Translations under genes and position numbers: made by a program
Notes under the pieces: generated by a model
Database searches by the model: none
Told to the model about the DNA's origin: nothing
The model's input: the letters and a program-made list of their open reading frames with translations, nothing else
Shown here: positions 63,919-64,000 of the stretch, in pieces
Numbering within the stretch: position 1 is the stretch's first letter
How the letters are laid out: every line of letters begins with the position of its first letter
NCBI GenBank assembly: GCA_024398815.1
Contig: JAKSIL010000011.1
Span: forward strand, 27,838-91,837
DNA: 64,000 bases
Direction: 5' to 3'
DNA from: Fibrobacter sp.
Lineage (GTDB): Bacteria; Fibrobacterota; Fibrobacteria; Fibrobacterales; Fibrobacteraceae

Positions 63919-64000
63919 ATGTCTCAAAACATCAAATTCGGAACTCAAGAAGATCTCGAAGAAATCCTCGCTGCTCAAGGTGAATGCAGCCCGAACTTCC
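63919..64000 (+). CDS. rpsA: Start of probable 30S ribosomal protein S1 gene (partial)
   Basis: 27 residues are visible (MSQNIKFGTQEDLEEILAAQ...) before the window ends. The residues alone are not diagnostic. The call rests on the cmk-rpsA gene order and the acidic N-terminus. No clear SD (AAATAAAACAAT before ATG). Confidence 0.55.
   Translation, partial: MSQNIKFGTQEDLEEILAAQGECSPNF

Overview
The window reads as chromosomal DNA of a Fibrobacter species (Fibrobacterota, FCB group). The grounds are two lipoproteins with FISUMP domains (the Fibrobacter succinogenes major paralogous domain), Ser-rich lipoprotein linkers, LTD/CotH and sulfatase-modifying-factor-like surface lipoproteins, a menaquinone UbiX/UbiA pair, and TAnnTTTG-like boxes close to start codons. 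Family names come from reading the translations; no database search was run.

Layout. 1-6.7 kb: the end of a GAF/HD-GYP regulator, tRNA-Phe and two tandem CotH-type lipoproteins. 6.8-9.3 kb: quinone genes (ubiE, ubiX, ubiA) and a small membrane protein. 9.3-12.75 kb, minus strand: ybbR, tsaD, a secreted protein, birA. 12.8-18.3 kb: ftsX, an EnvC-like amidase activator, holB, recJ and a TonB-C-like protein, nearly all touching or overlapping. 19.7-29.65 kb: a four-gene minor (pseudo)pilin operon in GspH-I-J-K order whose last gene encodes a 2501-residue Cys-rich protein. 29.7-36 kb: monomeric isocitrate dehydrogenase, trmO and a GGDEF/HD-GYP/PAS/GGDEF protein. 36-43.6 kb, minus strand: RmlD-like reductase, Nudix hydrolase, two surface lipoproteins, an MFS carrier and a TrmA-like methyltransferase. 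43.8-47.4 kb: a FISUMP lipoprotein, tRNA-Gly, infC-rpmI-rplT and an M16 peptidase.

47.5-54.7 kb is the most unusual stretch. Two very short genes (47 and 43 codons) share a leader of about 22 residues with a YxxPxL motif. Each follows a secreted protein gene, one intact and one broken. Downstream, five genes joined by 4-base overlaps or minimal gaps encode a nucleotidyltransferase-like protein, an HPr-kinase-like protein, an S24/S26-type peptidase, a PqqD-like protein and an ABC exporter. This looks like a RiPP (ribosomally made, modified peptide) locus. It shares the kinase, nucleotidyltransferase, PqqD and ABC parts of kinase-bearing lasso-peptide clusters, but I see no lasso cyclase or transglutaminase-like protease.

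54.7-64 kb: a 261-bp non-coding element with 16-bp inverted ends, a DEAD-box helicase, a three-domain FISUMP lipoprotein, a repeat- and hairpin-rich stretch beside tRNA-Ser, a TraB-family protein, two small lipoproteins, cmk and the start of a gene that is probably rpsA. A dispersed palindromic repeat family recurs at six sites; one composite copy lies inside the Nudix reading frame.
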